NCBI GenBank assembly: GCA_003646305.1
Contig: QNFJ01000113.1
Span: 1 to 7,129, forward strand
DNA from: Gammaproteobacteria bacterium
Lineage (GTDB): Bacteria > Pseudomonadota > Gammaproteobacteria > Methylococcales > UBA2780
Length of the DNA stretch: 7,129 nucleotides
Direction of reading: 5' to 3'
A program made the position numbers and the translations under genes. Shown here piece by piece: positions 1 to 5,873 of the stretch. The notes below the pieces were generated by a model. It worked only from the letters and a program-made list of their open reading frames with translations, was not told where the DNA came from and did not search any database. Position 1 is the stretch's first letter. Every line of letters begins with the position of its first letter.

Positions 1-121
1 CTTCGTGAATCATGTCTGTCCACTTAGCGGAAAAGAGCCCTGTAATTGATAGCCTTAGTAGAAGATCCCGTAACGGTGCGGGGTAAAGAACACAGGCATC
101 AAATACGACGGTGTATTTCAT
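1..121 (-). CDS. PIN-domain toxin, VapC-like (5' part only; runs off the left edge)
   Basis: The first 40 codons are visible and begin MKYTVVFDACVLYPAPLRD, followed by a hydrophobic helix and a KWTDMIHE segment. The VFDACVLYP stretch is the usual start of a PIN nuclease domain: a beta strand ending in the first metal-binding Asp (D8). The other acidic residues lie outside the window, so catalytic competence cannot be judged. PIN toxins of this kind are Mg-dependent RNases paired with a cognate antitoxin. The ATG (121-119) shares one base with the TAA of the upstream antitoxin gene (TAATG on the minus strand), which implies translational coupling and antitoxin-first expression. Toxin function is inferred from the family and this gene order. 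Confidence 0.85.
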   Translation of the reverse strand, partial: MKYTVVFDACVLYPAPLRDLLLRLSITGLFSAKWTDMIHE

Positions 122-567
122 TAATAGCCCATATCCAGCTCTTGTGCTTGAGCTGAAAGTTCGGCAAGTGCATCTATACTCTCTTTCATACGAGTTTCTT
201 TATAGGACATCAACTCTTGGTAACGGACGCGTCGGTGGGTACCTGCTTTAGTAAAAGGAATTTCACCGGATTCAAGTAATTTTACTAAATGAGGGCGTGA
301 TACATTAAGCAAGTTGGCAGCCTCTTGAGTTGTTAACTCAGCATGGGTTGGGACGATTGTTACCGCATTCCCTTGTGCCATTTCGACAAGAATATCACGC
401 AATAATGCTAGGGCTTGACGAGGAAGGATTAAATCATTTCCATCAAGACTCACTCGGGCACGTTCCGCATCGGGTATGTTTCCTAGAAGGCGGCTTAGTT
501 CTTCTGCACTGGTTCGTGCTAATGAGGATGACTCGTTATCGGGTAATTTTTGAGGGTAAGCTGTCAT
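121..567 (-). CDS. Excisionase-family HTH antitoxin of a PIN-toxin pair
   Basis: This is a 148-residue protein. Residues 79-122 form a MerR/excisionase-type helix-turn-helix: LTTQEAANLLNVSRPHLVKL, then the wing GEIPFTKAGTHRRVR and a YQELMSYK helix. The N-terminal part (about 20-70, with LDGNDLILPRQALALLRDIL) resembles the conserved N-terminus of antitoxins found upstream of PIN toxins. The acidic C-terminal tail (130-148) is a plausible toxin-binding segment, which is inference. The ATG at 567 has a TAGGAA ribosome site (580-575) seven bases upstream. The gene overlaps the toxin start by one base. Antitoxins of this type normally neutralise the toxin and repress their own promoter; a promoter-like sequence and an inverted repeat lie just upstream. 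No damage is seen. Confidence 0.85.
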   Translation of the reverse strand: MTAYPQKLPDNESSSLARTSAEELSRLLGNIPDAERARVSLDGNDLILPRQALALLRDILVEMAQGNAVTIVPTHAELTTQEAANLLNVSRPHLVKLLESGEIPFTKAGTHRRVRYQELMSYKETRMKESIDALAELSAQAQELDMGY

Positions 568-598
568 TTTAGAGTTCCTAAAGCAGTTAATTAGTTAA

Positions 599-626
599 AT
601 TCTATTCGAAATAAACGAAAAAGCAA
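599..626 (-). promoter_or_regulatory. Predicted sigma70-type promoter of the toxin-antitoxin operon
   Basis: On the minus strand, TTGCTT (626-621) is followed by a 16-base spacer and TAGAAT (604-599), a fair match to -35 and -10 elements. It lies about 30 bases before the antitoxin start, with the TAGGAA ribosome site in between. The spacer ends in the palindrome TTCGAA. This is pattern matching only. Confidence 0.4.
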
Positions 627-644
627 CTCTTATGTATAAAGAGT
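626..644. repeat. Inverted repeat at the antitoxin promoter, possible operator
   Basis: ACTCTT (626-631) and AAGAGT (639-644) form a perfect 6-bp inverted repeat with a 7-base centre. It touches the predicted -35 box of the toxin-antitoxin promoter, so it could be the autoregulatory operator of the HTH antitoxin. A tandem AGTTAA pair (585-590 and 593-598, period 8) just downstream is another candidate site. Neither is demonstrated, and short repeats of this size also occur by chance. Confidence 0.3.
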
Positions 645-691
645 AGTCCCCAGCCTAACTCAGGCTTATGTCCGTTCATGCAAAATTCCTG

Positions 692-1556
692 TCAGTCATT
701 CATTAGCGGGCACCGCTTATCAATCAGTTGTGAACGTGCGTAGGCTGCACGTGCTTTATCGCTATTTACGTGAGATAGCGCAAGCTCAGTGACTACATCT
801 TGATAGTCTGTATTTTCCACTGACCAGTCCTTAAATGTAGATCTAAAGCCATGAGGCACAATCAATCTATTATCTTGATTTATATCTATATAGCCCACTC
901 CATCAATGCTTTTCTGCTGTTTATGCATTCTTTCAACCAATGCTTTCACCGTCCTATCTGAAATAGGCCGGTCTCCTTTGATGATGAAAATGAAGTCACC
1001 AATTTTCGGAATAGATTTAAGTATTGCTATTGCTTGCTCGGGTAGCGGCACCATATGCTTTTTTGTAATTTTTGCTTTCGTGCGATTTGCAGGGATCGTC
1101 CAAATTTTTCTTTCATAATCAATTTCACTCCAACTACAAAACCGAACACCACCAGGTCTTGCTGCAGTCAGTATCTGGATACTGTAATGCGAGTGAAGCA
1201 ATGCTTTCCTGCTTCCTTAGGTGACACCAAAATCCAGGAAGTTTTTCTATTTCTAAAGCTGGTTGATTACCACCACTGCCAATCGCATTGGGGTTGGTTA
1301 ACACTTGTTCCAGAAAGCCTTTCCATCTAGCAGGGTTATCTGTTTCTCGCACCCATCTAGTCTTTGCTATGGCAATAATATCTTCAATTATCCTACGGAC
1401 TCGCCCAGCTGTATCATTACTTGTATCCCAGATAGGGCGCAGTACCACCTCAACATCTTTCAGTTGAATATCAGAAACAGGTAGCTTAGCTAGTTTGGGT
1501 AGAATATGATTTTTTAGTCTTCCCACAAGCTGTTCAGTCTGTTTGGTGAATTCACC
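692..1556 (-). pseudogene. P4-type tyrosine recombinase (integrase), truncated and frameshifted
   Basis: Two minus-strand reading frames together give the core-binding and catalytic parts of a P4-family phage integrase. The upstream frame (to about 1175) runs from EFTKQTEQLVGRLKNHILP through NPARWKGFLEQVL to RKQESIASLALQ. The downstream frame continues with ILTAARPGGVR and WSEID to the end. The catalytic set is all present: Arg of TAAR, HGFR (His and Arg), the His of LALSH and the Tyr of AAYARS (codon 742-740). One extra base near 1177 breaks the frame between ALQ and ILTAAR. The N-terminal DUF4102-type arm-binding half is missing: recognisable sequence stops near 1556, where an unrelated plus-strand gene remnant begins. 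The end is also early: a TGA at 694-692 stands where the family usually has Trp (LMND then stop). The gene is almost certainly dead. It marks the area as former mobile-element DNA; the target site is not visible. Confidence 0.85.
1169..1184. repeat. Quasi-palindrome at the integrase frameshift
   Basis: CAGTATC and GATACTG form a perfect 7-bp inverted repeat around two central bases (CAGTATCTGGATACTG on the plus strand). The extra base that breaks the integrase frame falls in this centre. Such short hairpins are known hot spots for templated single-base indels, so the repeat may have caused the mutation. Confidence 0.6.
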
Positions 1557-1557
1557 A

Positions 1558-1674
1558 GTTAATAGTGCTATAGCGAGCCGGATTATAAAACAAACTGTAG
1601 ACGCTGGTTTTATTCGATTATACGACCCTAAAGCAAACCGAAAATCGTGGAAATATGTTCCCTTTTGGGCTTGA
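1558..1674 (+). pseudogene. C-terminal remnant of an AlbA_2/Schlafen-type ATP-binding protein gene
   Basis: A plus-strand frame with no start codon or ribosome site gives NSAIASRIIKQTVDAGFIRL, then YDPKANRKSWKYVPFWA and TGA (1672-1674). From memory, this matches the winged-helix tail of large proteins annotated as putative DNA-binding/ATP-binding (AlbA_2 or Schlafen N-terminus, HATPase_c_4). Those commonly end in a pattern like ASRLIKEA..AG.I.P.D....KYVPFWA. Only about the last 38 residues survive. The left boundary (1548-1561) is where the reverse strand becomes integrase, so this is a deletion junction. Such proteins often occur in defence islands. The recognition rests on a short tail pattern and should be confirmed by a database search. 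Confidence 0.6.
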
Positions 1675-1781
1675 TTACAATTAGAAAATCTCATTTTACG
1701 GTCATTTGATGGCTTGTTTTTAAGTCCATCATGGTGGGCAGAAGCCATGAAGAATAAGGTCATGTCCCCGTTGCCTCTTTT

Positions 1782-1892
1782 ATGATGAAAGCTTTGCTAA
1801 ATACCGATACAGCAAAGCTGCCTAATGTTACATTCGTTGCTTTAGAGATCGAGCGTGGGCTGAAAACCTGTTTTATTAACAAGGAGTTTTAA
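1782..1892 (+). CDS. Possible 36-residue leader peptide upstream of the restriction gene
   Basis: The frame starts at tandem ATG codons (1782 and 1785), reads MMKALLNTDTAKLPN and onward, and ends in INKEF with TAA at 1890-1892. The final A is the first base of the next gene's ATG (TAATG), so translation could be coupled. Against this, there is no clear ribosome site before 1782, the peptide matches nothing I recognise, and a frame this short is easily open by chance. It may also be the tail of a deleted gene. Confidence 0.18.
   Translation: MMKALLNTDTAKLPNVTFVALEIERGLKTCFINKEF
1790..1819. repeat. 9-bp inverted repeat upstream of the restriction gene
   Basis: AGCTTTGCT (1790-1798) and AGCAAAGCT (1811-1819) are perfect inverted arms with a 12-base centre. 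There is no T-run after the right arm, so it is not a typical terminator. Its place about 75 bases before the restriction endonuclease start suggests an operator, for a regulator not seen in this window, or an RNA hairpin in the leader. The function is unknown. Confidence 0.45.
1881..1886 (+). promoter_or_regulatory. Strong ribosome binding site of the restriction endonuclease gene
   Basis: AAGGAG lies five bases before the ATG at 1892. It fixes this start over later Met codons (for example residue 6) and shows the gene is equipped for efficient translation. Confidence 0.8.
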
Positions 1893-2890
1893 TGACTAAC
1901 AATTGGATGGTACGAGCCGGTCGTGGCGGTATTTATAGTGATGATTTCAAAGAGAGTAATTTAGTCGCCATTGGCTGGTCTGAGCTGGGTGATCTAACAC
2001 AATACAAATCAGATAAAAGCTTACGTGAAAAATATCTGGCAACTTATGTGAACGAAAAGCCTGGTGCTACGGCCAATGCACTGGCGATGATCTTAAAGTT
2101 TAGAGACCAGATCAAAGCCGGTGATTATTTAATCAGTTATAACCCAGAAACAAGGTCATACCTCGTTGGGCGGGATAAAGGAGAATACAAATTCCAGCCC
2201 GGTACAGTCGGTGACTATGCCAATTTACGTTCTGTGGATTGGCGTGGAACGGTTAGTCGTGATGCGCTTTCACAGAAAACCAGAAATTCACTTGGCTCTA
2301 CGTTAACGCTGTTTTCTATTAGTCAGCCTGTTATTGATGAGATTTTAGCGGTACTGGATGGTAAGCAAGCTTTGATCAAACAACCTTCTATTGAAGCGAA
2401 GGATATTGAGGTTACACAGCTTAAAGATGAAACAATTGCCCAGAGCCACGAGTTAATAAAAGATAAAATTGCAGCGCTAAATCCTGAAGAGATGGAGGAA
2501 TTGGTGGCCAGCATTCTTAGAGCAATGGGATACAAAGCTAAAGTCTCACCTAAAGGGCCTGATAGGGGCGTTGATGTGATTGCTTCCCCTGATGGACTTG
2601 GCCTCACTCAACCCAGAATTAAAGCAGAGGTTAAACACCGCAGTGGTTCGATGGGTGCGCCCTCTATTCGTGGCTTTATCGGTGCCCTGCGAGAGGGTGA
2701 CTCAGGTTTATTTATCAGTACAGGTGGTTTTACCCGTGAAGCGCGTTATGAAGCAGAGCGCTCCACCTTTCCGTTAACACTTGTTGATCTGGATGATCTC
2801 GCTGACCTGATTGTCAGTCACTACGAAAGTTTTGATTTAGAGGGGCGGGCCTTAATTCCTTTGGTCAGAATTTATTGGCCTGTTGATTGA
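1892..2890 (+). CDS. Mrr-family restriction endonuclease with PUA/EVE-like N-terminal domain
   Basis: This is a 332-residue intact protein. Residues about 195-310 are an Mrr_cat PD-(D/E)xK nuclease. A leading helix (MEELVASILRAMGY, 201-214) is followed by GPDRGVDVIA with metal-binding Asp228 (Asp224 nearby), the E246-V-K248 catalytic strand (KAEVKHR) and the FISTGGFTREA region. Many Mrr proteins have QxK at this strand; here it is ExK. The N-terminal part (5-145: WMVRAGRGG, VAIGW, GDL, SYLVGRDKGEYKF, RNSLGSTLTLF) looks like a PUA/EVE-type fold that binds modified bases. That is inference from pattern and unlike the winged helix of E. coli Mrr. No methyltransferase accompanies it, which fits a type IV, modification-dependent role. 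Fixed start: AAGGAG at 1881-1886. A hairpin with T-run follows the stop. Confidence 0.85.
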   Translation: MTNNWMVRAGRGGIYSDDFKESNLVAIGWSELGDLTQYKSDKSLREKYLATYVNEKPGATANALAMILKFRDQIKAGDYLISYNPETRSYLVGRDKGEYKFQPGTVGDYANLRSVDWRGTVSRDALSQKTRNSLGSTLTLFSISQPVIDEILAVLDGKQALIKQPSIEAKDIEVTQLKDETIAQSHELIKDKIAALNPEEMEELVASILRAMGYKAKVSPKGPDRGVDVIASPDGLGLTQPRIKAEVKHRSGSMGAPSIRGFIGALREGDSGLFISTGGFTREARYEAERSTFPLTLVDLDDLADLIVSHYESFDLEGRALIPLVRIYWPVD

Positions 2891-2904
2891 TAAAAAACCA
2901 TATT

Positions 2905-2936
2905 GAGAGCAGCTAAGAGATAGCGCTCACATTTTT
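2905..2936 (+). terminator. Rho-independent terminator after the restriction endonuclease gene
   Basis: GAGC (2907-2910) pairs with GCTC (2925-2928) and GCTA (2912-2915) with TAGC (2921-2924), with one bulged A and loop AGAGA, followed closely by TTTTT (2932-2936). It begins 14 bases after the stop codon at 2890. The next gene is convergent and its stop is at 2951. An A-run at 2893-2898 could let it work weakly in the other direction too. Confidence 0.6.
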
Positions 2937-2950
2937 ATTTGAGCAGACAT

Positions 2951-3205
2951 TCAGATTTCTTTAAGAGTAGTGTTTTCAATAATGCCTCTATCTCTTTCGT
3001 GATAGATATCGGTTTCGCAAACAGTGCATTGCCACGTTGCTGAGGGAATCTCTTCACAGCACCCTCCTAAAGACCAAGTACCCTTTCTCAGTTTTTCTTC
3101 AAGTTCTGGTGTCATGTTGACCGTTCCCCTAAGAATTGAAGAAACCGGGCTTACACCACAAGCAGGACATTTTTTGGGTTTTCTACTTGCGAAGAAAATC
3201 TCCAT
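2951..3205 (-). CDS. Small zinc-ribbon-like protein of unknown function
   Basis: About 84 residues. A CPAC motif near the N-terminus (KKCPACGVSPVSSIL), a central helix-like LEEKLRKGTWSLGGCC segment, then WQCTVCETDIYHERD. The CPAC and CTVC pairs together look like a four-Cys zinc site, with two more Cys in GGCC. Small proteins with this order (CPxCG, E.LEEGK..LGGCC, W.C..CG) are widespread and annotated as hypothetical; no function is known to me. ATG at 3205 is preferred; a TTG one codon earlier (3208) is possible, and a TAG directly before it prevents further extension. No strong ribosome site is visible. The gene is transcribed in the same direction as gyrB, about 236 bases after it. Confidence 0.7.
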   Translation of the reverse strand: MEIFFASRKPKKCPACGVSPVSSILRGTVNMTPELEEKLRKGTWSLGGCCEEIPSATWQCTVCETDIYHERDRGIIENTTLKEI

Positions 3206-3209
3206 CAAC

Positions 3210-3240
3210 TAATACCCATAAAAGTAAAAATTCGGTATTA
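3210..3240. repeat. 7-bp inverted repeat before the zinc-ribbon gene
   Basis: TAATACC (3210-3216) and GGTATTA (3234-3240) are perfect inverted arms 17 bases apart, immediately upstream of the zinc-ribbon start on the minus strand. It could be an operator or a leader hairpin covering the start region; there is no further support. Confidence 0.3.
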
Positions 3241-3312
3241 CCTTTTTGGGCTAGTTATTGAGAAATTCTTCAAAAACAAACCTTTTAGCGGGAAATTCCT
3301 GCAAGATTGGTA

Positions 3313-3338
3313 AAAATCGGCTTCACACAGGCCTATTT
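3313..3338 (-). terminator. Weak hairpin with T-run, possible gyrB terminator
   Basis: On the minus strand GGCCT (3333-3329) can pair with AAGCC (3323-3319) with one mismatch, followed by GATTTTT. It is about 110 bases beyond the gyrB stop. The stem is short, so termination here is only a guess. A similar block (TAAAAATCG and CCTCACGCA, 3384-3401) is an imperfect copy of 3311-3329. Confidence 0.25.
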
Positions 3339-3366
3339 AAGCATCACTAAAGAATAAACCGATGAC

Positions 3367-3445
3367 CTAGTGTTCTTTTTTCATAAAAATCGCCTCACGC
3401 AATCCTCACAAAGAATTTGACTGGTTCAATGAGAACCAACACTAG
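3367..3445. repeat. Inverted repeats just after gyrB
   Basis: CTAGTGTT (3367-3374) and AACACTAG (3438-3445) are perfect 8-bp inverted arms 63 bases apart; the second overlaps the gyrB stop codon. Inside it, TGGTTC (3422-3427) and GAACCA (3433-3438) form a 6-bp hairpin with a 5-base loop right after the stop. Neither is followed by a good T-run on the minus strand. They might stabilise the 3' end of the mRNA. Confidence 0.35.
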
Positions 3446-5856
3446 ACATCAAGGTTAGAAACTTCGAGCGCATTTTTTTCAATAAATTCTCTGCGCGGCT
3501 CAACCTCATCTCCCATCAACGTGGTGAATACTTCATCTGCTGTAATCGCATCTGCAATATTCACTTGAAGTAGGCGGCGGCTATTTGAATCAAGAGTCGT
3601 TTCCCAAAGCTGATCAGGGTTCATTTCACCTAGCCCTTTATAGCGCTGAATGTGCTGTCCTCTTTTCGCCTCTTTCATCAACATTGCAAAGAGTGCTTTA
3701 AAACCACTTACCGCTTGCTCTTTCTCACCCACTTTAACAAAGCTGTTGCCACTAAAAAGTTCATTTACCTTTTGTCCAAACTCAACCAGTTTTTTGTAAT
3801 CTTGTGAGATAAAGAACAACGGTGGTATTTCGATTAAGCGCGTCACACCATGCTGTTTTTTGGTAATGATAACGACCGGCTCACCCTCAATTTTTTCAGT
3901 CAGGTTAATTTTGTAAGCAGCATTGAACTCTTTGTGGCTATTGAGCTCTTCTTCTGCTTCTTTTAACCAGCTAATCGCTTCTTCTTTATTCTCGTCTGTC
4001 ATGCCGTTAAGCATCTCTTTCTTCATGCAAATCTCAAGAAAGTGCTCATCATATCGGCGTGCTAGGCGACTAATAATACTGTTAGTCTGAATATACTCTT
4101 TAACCAAGTTTTCTAGTGCAAGCCCTTGAATAGGAGGCTCTCCCTCATTACAGAATAGCGCCATCTTATCGAGTGCTAGATTCATCAGGTAGTCATTCAA
4201 CTCACCATCATCTTTTACATAATGCTCTTGCTTACCTTTCTTTACTTTGTACAGTGGTGGCTGGGCAATATAGATATATCCTCGCTCGATCAGTTCGGGC
4301 ATCTGCCTATAAAAGAAAGTCAGTAAAAGTGTCCGGATATGTGATCCATCCACATCCGCATCAGTCATGATGATAATACGGTGATAACGTAGCTTATCTG
4401 GGTTGTACTCTTCTTTACCGATACCACAACCTAAAGCGGTAATCAGTGTGCCTACCTCATCTGAAGAGAGCATTTTATCAAAACGGGCTTTTTCTACGTT
4501 GAGGATCTTTCCTTTCAACGGCAAAATCGCCTGCGTTCTTCTGTCGCGACCCTGCTTTGCAGAGCCACCGGCTGAGTCTCCTTCCACTAGAAAAAGTTCT
4601 GAAAGTGCCGGATCTTTTTCTTGGCAGTCGGCCAGTTTTCCAGGTAGACCAGCAATATCTAAAGAGGTTTTTCTTCGCGTAATTTCACGCGCTTTCCTTG
4701 CCGCTTCTCTCGCTCTTGCCGCTTCAATCATCTTACCGGCAATCATTTTTGCTTCGGTCGGATTCTCTTGAAGGTAGTTATTAAACTCTTCAACAATAGC
4801 CGACTCTACAAGTGGCTTCACTTCAGATGAGACCAGCTTATCTTTTGTCTGTGAAGAGAATTTTGGATCAGGTACCTTTACAGAAAGAACAGCCATCAAG
4901 CCTTCACGCGCATCATCACCCGTTGTTTGAACTTTATGTTTTTTCTGCAATCCTGAAGACTCAATATACTGGTTAAGTGTTCTCGTCAAAGCCGCTCTGA
5001 ACCCTGCCAGATGTGAACCACCGTCTCGTTGCGGAATATTATTGGTATAACAAAGGATGTTCTCTTGATATGAATCATTCCATTGCATCGCCACTTCAAC
5101 ACCCACGCCATCCTTATCTGCATTAAAGTAAAAAACTCTATCAATTAATGTTGTTTTTTTACTATTTAATAACTCTACAAATGCAGTAATCCCCCCTTCG
5201 TACTCAAAAGTATCGTTGCGATCACTTCGTTCATCTTCCAATACAATTCGGACACCAGAATTCAAAAATGAGAGTTCGCGAAGCCGTTTTGAAAGAATAT
5301 CATAATCATATTCAAGAATTGCGAATGTCTCTGAGCTAGGCCTAAAGGTTATTTTTGTACCTGATTGCTCTCTTTTACCTGTGATCTTTATTGCTTCTTG
5401 CGGCTCACCATCTCTATAAGTCTGGGAATAAACAGAGCCATTTTTGCTAATTTCCAACTCCAACTCTTCGGATAGAGCATTGACAACCGAAACCCCTACA
5501 CCGTGCAAACCCCCAGATACTTTGTAGGCATTGTCATCAAATTTACCACCCGCATGTAACACCGTCATAATCACTTCAGCAGCTGACCGACCCTCTTCTG
5601 GATGTATATCTACAGGAATTCCACGTCCATCATCAGAAACACTAACAGAATTATCTGCGTGAATGACCACTTTGATCTCTTTACAAAAACCGGCTAACGC
5701 TTCATCAATGGAGTTATCAACAACCTCAAATACCATATGGTGAAGGCCTGTTCCATCATCAGTATCGCCAATATACATACCAGGTCTTTTCTTAACCGCT
5801 TCAAGCCCCTTTAACACCTGGATGTTTGATGAATCATATTCTGTAGAAGCATTCAT
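3442..5856 (-). CDS. gyrB: DNA gyrase subunit B
   Basis: 804 residues, the usual length for gammaproteobacterial GyrB, the ATPase subunit that drives negative supercoiling with GyrA. GHKL ATPase domain: FEVVDNSIDEALAG (Glu44 general base, Asn48), DDGRGIPVD (75-83), HAGGKFDD, GGLHGVGVSVVNALS. Transducer domain: QTKDKL (336-341) with the ATP-contacting Gln/Lys. TOPRIM: LVEGDSAGG (Glu425) and MTDADVDGSH (Asp499, Asp501). The extra domain of about 170 residues (near 556-725) is present. The C-terminal HIQRYKGLGEMNPDQLWETT and the final NLDV are typical. Quinolone-resistance positions are wild type: Asp427 and Lys448 (E. coli 426 and 447). The position matching E. coli Arg136, a coumarin-contact residue, is Lys138. 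ATG at 5856, with a weak GAG ribosome site, starts 17 bases after the recF stop, so co-transcription is likely. Confidence 0.98.
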   Translation of the reverse strand: MNASTEYDSSNIQVLKGLEAVKKRPGMYIGDTDDGTGLHHMVFEVVDNSIDEALAGFCKEIKVVIHADNSVSVSDDGRGIPVDIHPEEGRSAAEVIMTVLHAGGKFDDNAYKVSGGLHGVGVSVVNALSEELELEISKNGSVYSQTYRDGEPQEAIKITGKREQSGTKITFRPSSETFAILEYDYDILSKRLRELSFLNSGVRIVLEDERSDRNDTFEYEGGITAFVELLNSKKTTLIDRVFYFNADKDGVGVEVAMQWNDSYQENILCYTNNIPQRDGGSHLAGFRAALTRTLNQYIESSGLQKKHKVQTTGDDAREGLMAVLSVKVPDPKFSSQTKDKLVSSEVKPLVESAIVEEFNNYLQENPTEAKMIAGKMIEAARAREAARKAREITRRKTSLDIAGLPGKLADCQEKDPALSELFLVEGDSAGGSAKQGRDRRTQAILPLKGKILNVEKARFDKMLSSDEVGTLITALGCGIGKEEYNPDKLRYHRIIIMTDADVDGSHIRTLLLTFFYRQMPELIERGYIYIAQPPLYKVKKGKQEHYVKDDGELNDYLMNLALDKMALFCNEGEPPIQGLALENLVKEYIQTNSIISRLARRYDEHFLEICMKKEMLNGMTDENKEEAISWLKEAEEELNSHKEFNAAYKINLTEKIEGEPVVIITKKQHGVTRLIEIPPLFFISQDYKKLVEFGQKVNELFSGNSFVKVGEKEQAVSGFKALFAMLMKEAKRGQHIQRYKGLGEMNPDQLWETTLDSNSRRLLQVNIADAITADEVFTTLMGDEVEPRREFIEKNALEVSNLDV

Positions 5857-5873
5857 AATTTTCTCAATTCTGT

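Larger units (their letters stand above)
1675..1891. other. Gap between the AlbA_2 remnant and the restriction gene; no firm gene
   Basis: No convincing gene is found here. The minus-strand frame across 1675-1763 is an open extension upstream of the integrase fragment but has no resemblance to integrase and is probably chance or junk. The stretch contains a 9-bp inverted repeat (1790-1819), a 36-codon open frame (1782-1892) ending on the start of the next gene, and the ribosome site AAGGAG (1881-1886). The promoter of the restriction gene must lie here or upstream. The best -10 candidate I see is TACATT (1829-1834) preceded by TG, but without a good -35. Confidence 0.5.

Noticed and set aside
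330..572. Plus-strand open frame of 80 codons opposite the antitoxin gene
   Set aside because: It is the reverse of a well-supported HTH antitoxin, has no ribosome site and resembles no protein.
906..1330. Plus-strand open frames opposite the integrase (70 and 91 codons)
   Set aside because: They overlap clear integrase coding sequence and are Cys/Phe-rich shadows.
1557..1763. N-terminal extension of the integrase frame, starting MTLFFMASAHH
   Set aside because: It lacks the expected DUF4102 arm-binding sequence and runs antisense to the AlbA_2-type remnant, so it is not genuine integrase.
2323..2607. Minus-strand open frame of 94 codons inside the restriction gene
   Set aside because: It is a low-complexity Ser/Ile/Leu-rich shadow of the Mrr catalytic domain with no independent support.
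3209..3441. Possible small RNA or att site after gyrB
   Set aside because: Only short inverted repeats and an imperfect 18-base direct repeat are present; there is no tRNA, promoter plus terminator pair, or matching repeat at the other end of the accessory block.
4403..4771. Plus-strand open frame of 122 codons inside gyrB
   Set aside because: It is antisense to the conserved TOPRIM region of GyrB, and its open state follows from gyrB codon use.
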